The notes under the pieces: model-generated
Told to the model about the DNA's origin: nothing
Seen by the model: only the letters and a program-made list of their open reading frames with translations
Databases searched by the model: none
In this document: in pieces, positions 6,827 to 6,920 of the stretch
How positions within the stretch are numbered: the stretch's first letter is position 1
How the letters are laid out: every line of letters starts with the position of its first letter
NCBI GenBank assembly: GCA_964411665.1
Contig: CAYPMR010000132.1
Span: 1-6,920, forward strand
Length of the DNA stretch: 6,920 bases
Direction: 5' to 3'
Source of the DNA: CALFCE01 sp964411665
Lineage (GTDB): Bacteria; Pseudomonadota; Gammaproteobacteria; Granulosicoccales; Granulosicoccaceae
Translations under genes and position numbers: made by a program

Positions 6827-6918
6827 TGGCGGAGAGAGAGGGATTCGAACCCTCGATACGAGTTACCCCGTATACCAACTTTCCAGGCTGGCTCCTTCGA
6901 CCACTCGGACACCTCTCC
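6827..6918 (-). tRNA. tRNA-Ser (anticodon GGA)
   Basis: The minus strand folds into a complete class II tRNA. The acceptor stem GGAGAGG pairs with TCTCTCC, the discriminator is G, and CCA is encoded (6829-6827). The anticodon stem CCAGC/GTTGG closes the loop CTGGAAA (6886-6880), giving anticodon GGA at 6884-6882, which reads serine codons UCC and UCU. The long variable arm typical of tRNA-Ser has a seven-pair stem (ATACGGG/CTCGTAT) with a GTAA loop. The T arm is GAGGG-TTCGAAT-CCCTC. The 3' end faces the ABC exporter. The 5' end lies two bases from the window edge, so its promoter is not visible. Confidence 0.96.
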
Positions 6919-6920
6919 GG

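Noticed and set aside
6694..6912. A 72-codon minus-strand open frame running through the tRNA
   Set aside because: Most of its sequence is the tRNA-Ser read as protein, a common false gene. Only its last part, with the 12-bp repeat, was kept as a separate observation.
6827..6918. tRNA-Ser as the attachment site of an integrated island
   Set aside because: I found no second copy of the tRNA 3' end in the window and no integrase; the genes show no clear mobile features.

Overview
The window looks like a chromosomal segment of a Gram-negative proteobacterium, most likely a gammaproteobacterium of moderate GC content. Three things suggest this: a homodimeric AceE-type E1 that aligns end to end with the E. 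coli enzyme as I recall it, a fused membrane/ATPase ABC exporter of a kind widespread in proteobacteria, and a tRNA-Ser(GGA) closely resembling the enterobacterial one. I cannot name a genus.

The layout is two blocks facing each other. The left block reads rightward: an ACC deaminase gene (acdS, 74-1090), then 49 bp later a full-length homodimeric 2-oxo acid dehydrogenase E1 gene (aceE/mdeB family, 1140-3818). The right block reads leftward: tRNA-Ser(GGA) (6827-6918), a 607-residue ABC exporter (4862-6685), a 330-bp AT-rich gap, and a double-cupin protein of the ChrR-like family (3833-4531). The blocks converge at 3819-3832, with only 14 bp between stop codons.

The most interesting point is the acdS-E1 pair. 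ACC deaminase releases 2-oxobutanoate and ammonia. An E1 of this family could decarboxylate 2-oxobutanoate and, with E2 and E3 encoded elsewhere, yield propionyl-CoA. The E1 gene has none of its usual partners (aceF, lpd) beside it, as expected of a dedicated paralogue rather than the housekeeping copy. The known precedent is Pseudomonas putida, where methionine gamma-lyase (mdeA), another producer of 2-oxobutanoate, is paired with an E1-like gene (mdeB). I infer that this locus uses the same logic with ACC as the carbon and nitrogen source.

The cupin protein has lost the usual metal-binding histidines in both barrels and has a C-x4-C-x4-C cluster in the first. Upstream of it is a 19-bp near-palindrome overlapping a possible -35 element. 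Between the tRNA and the ABC exporter lie a small perfect inverted repeat and a four-copy 12-bp tandem repeat. I see no transposase, integrase, CRISPR array, riboswitch or convincing intrinsic terminator.
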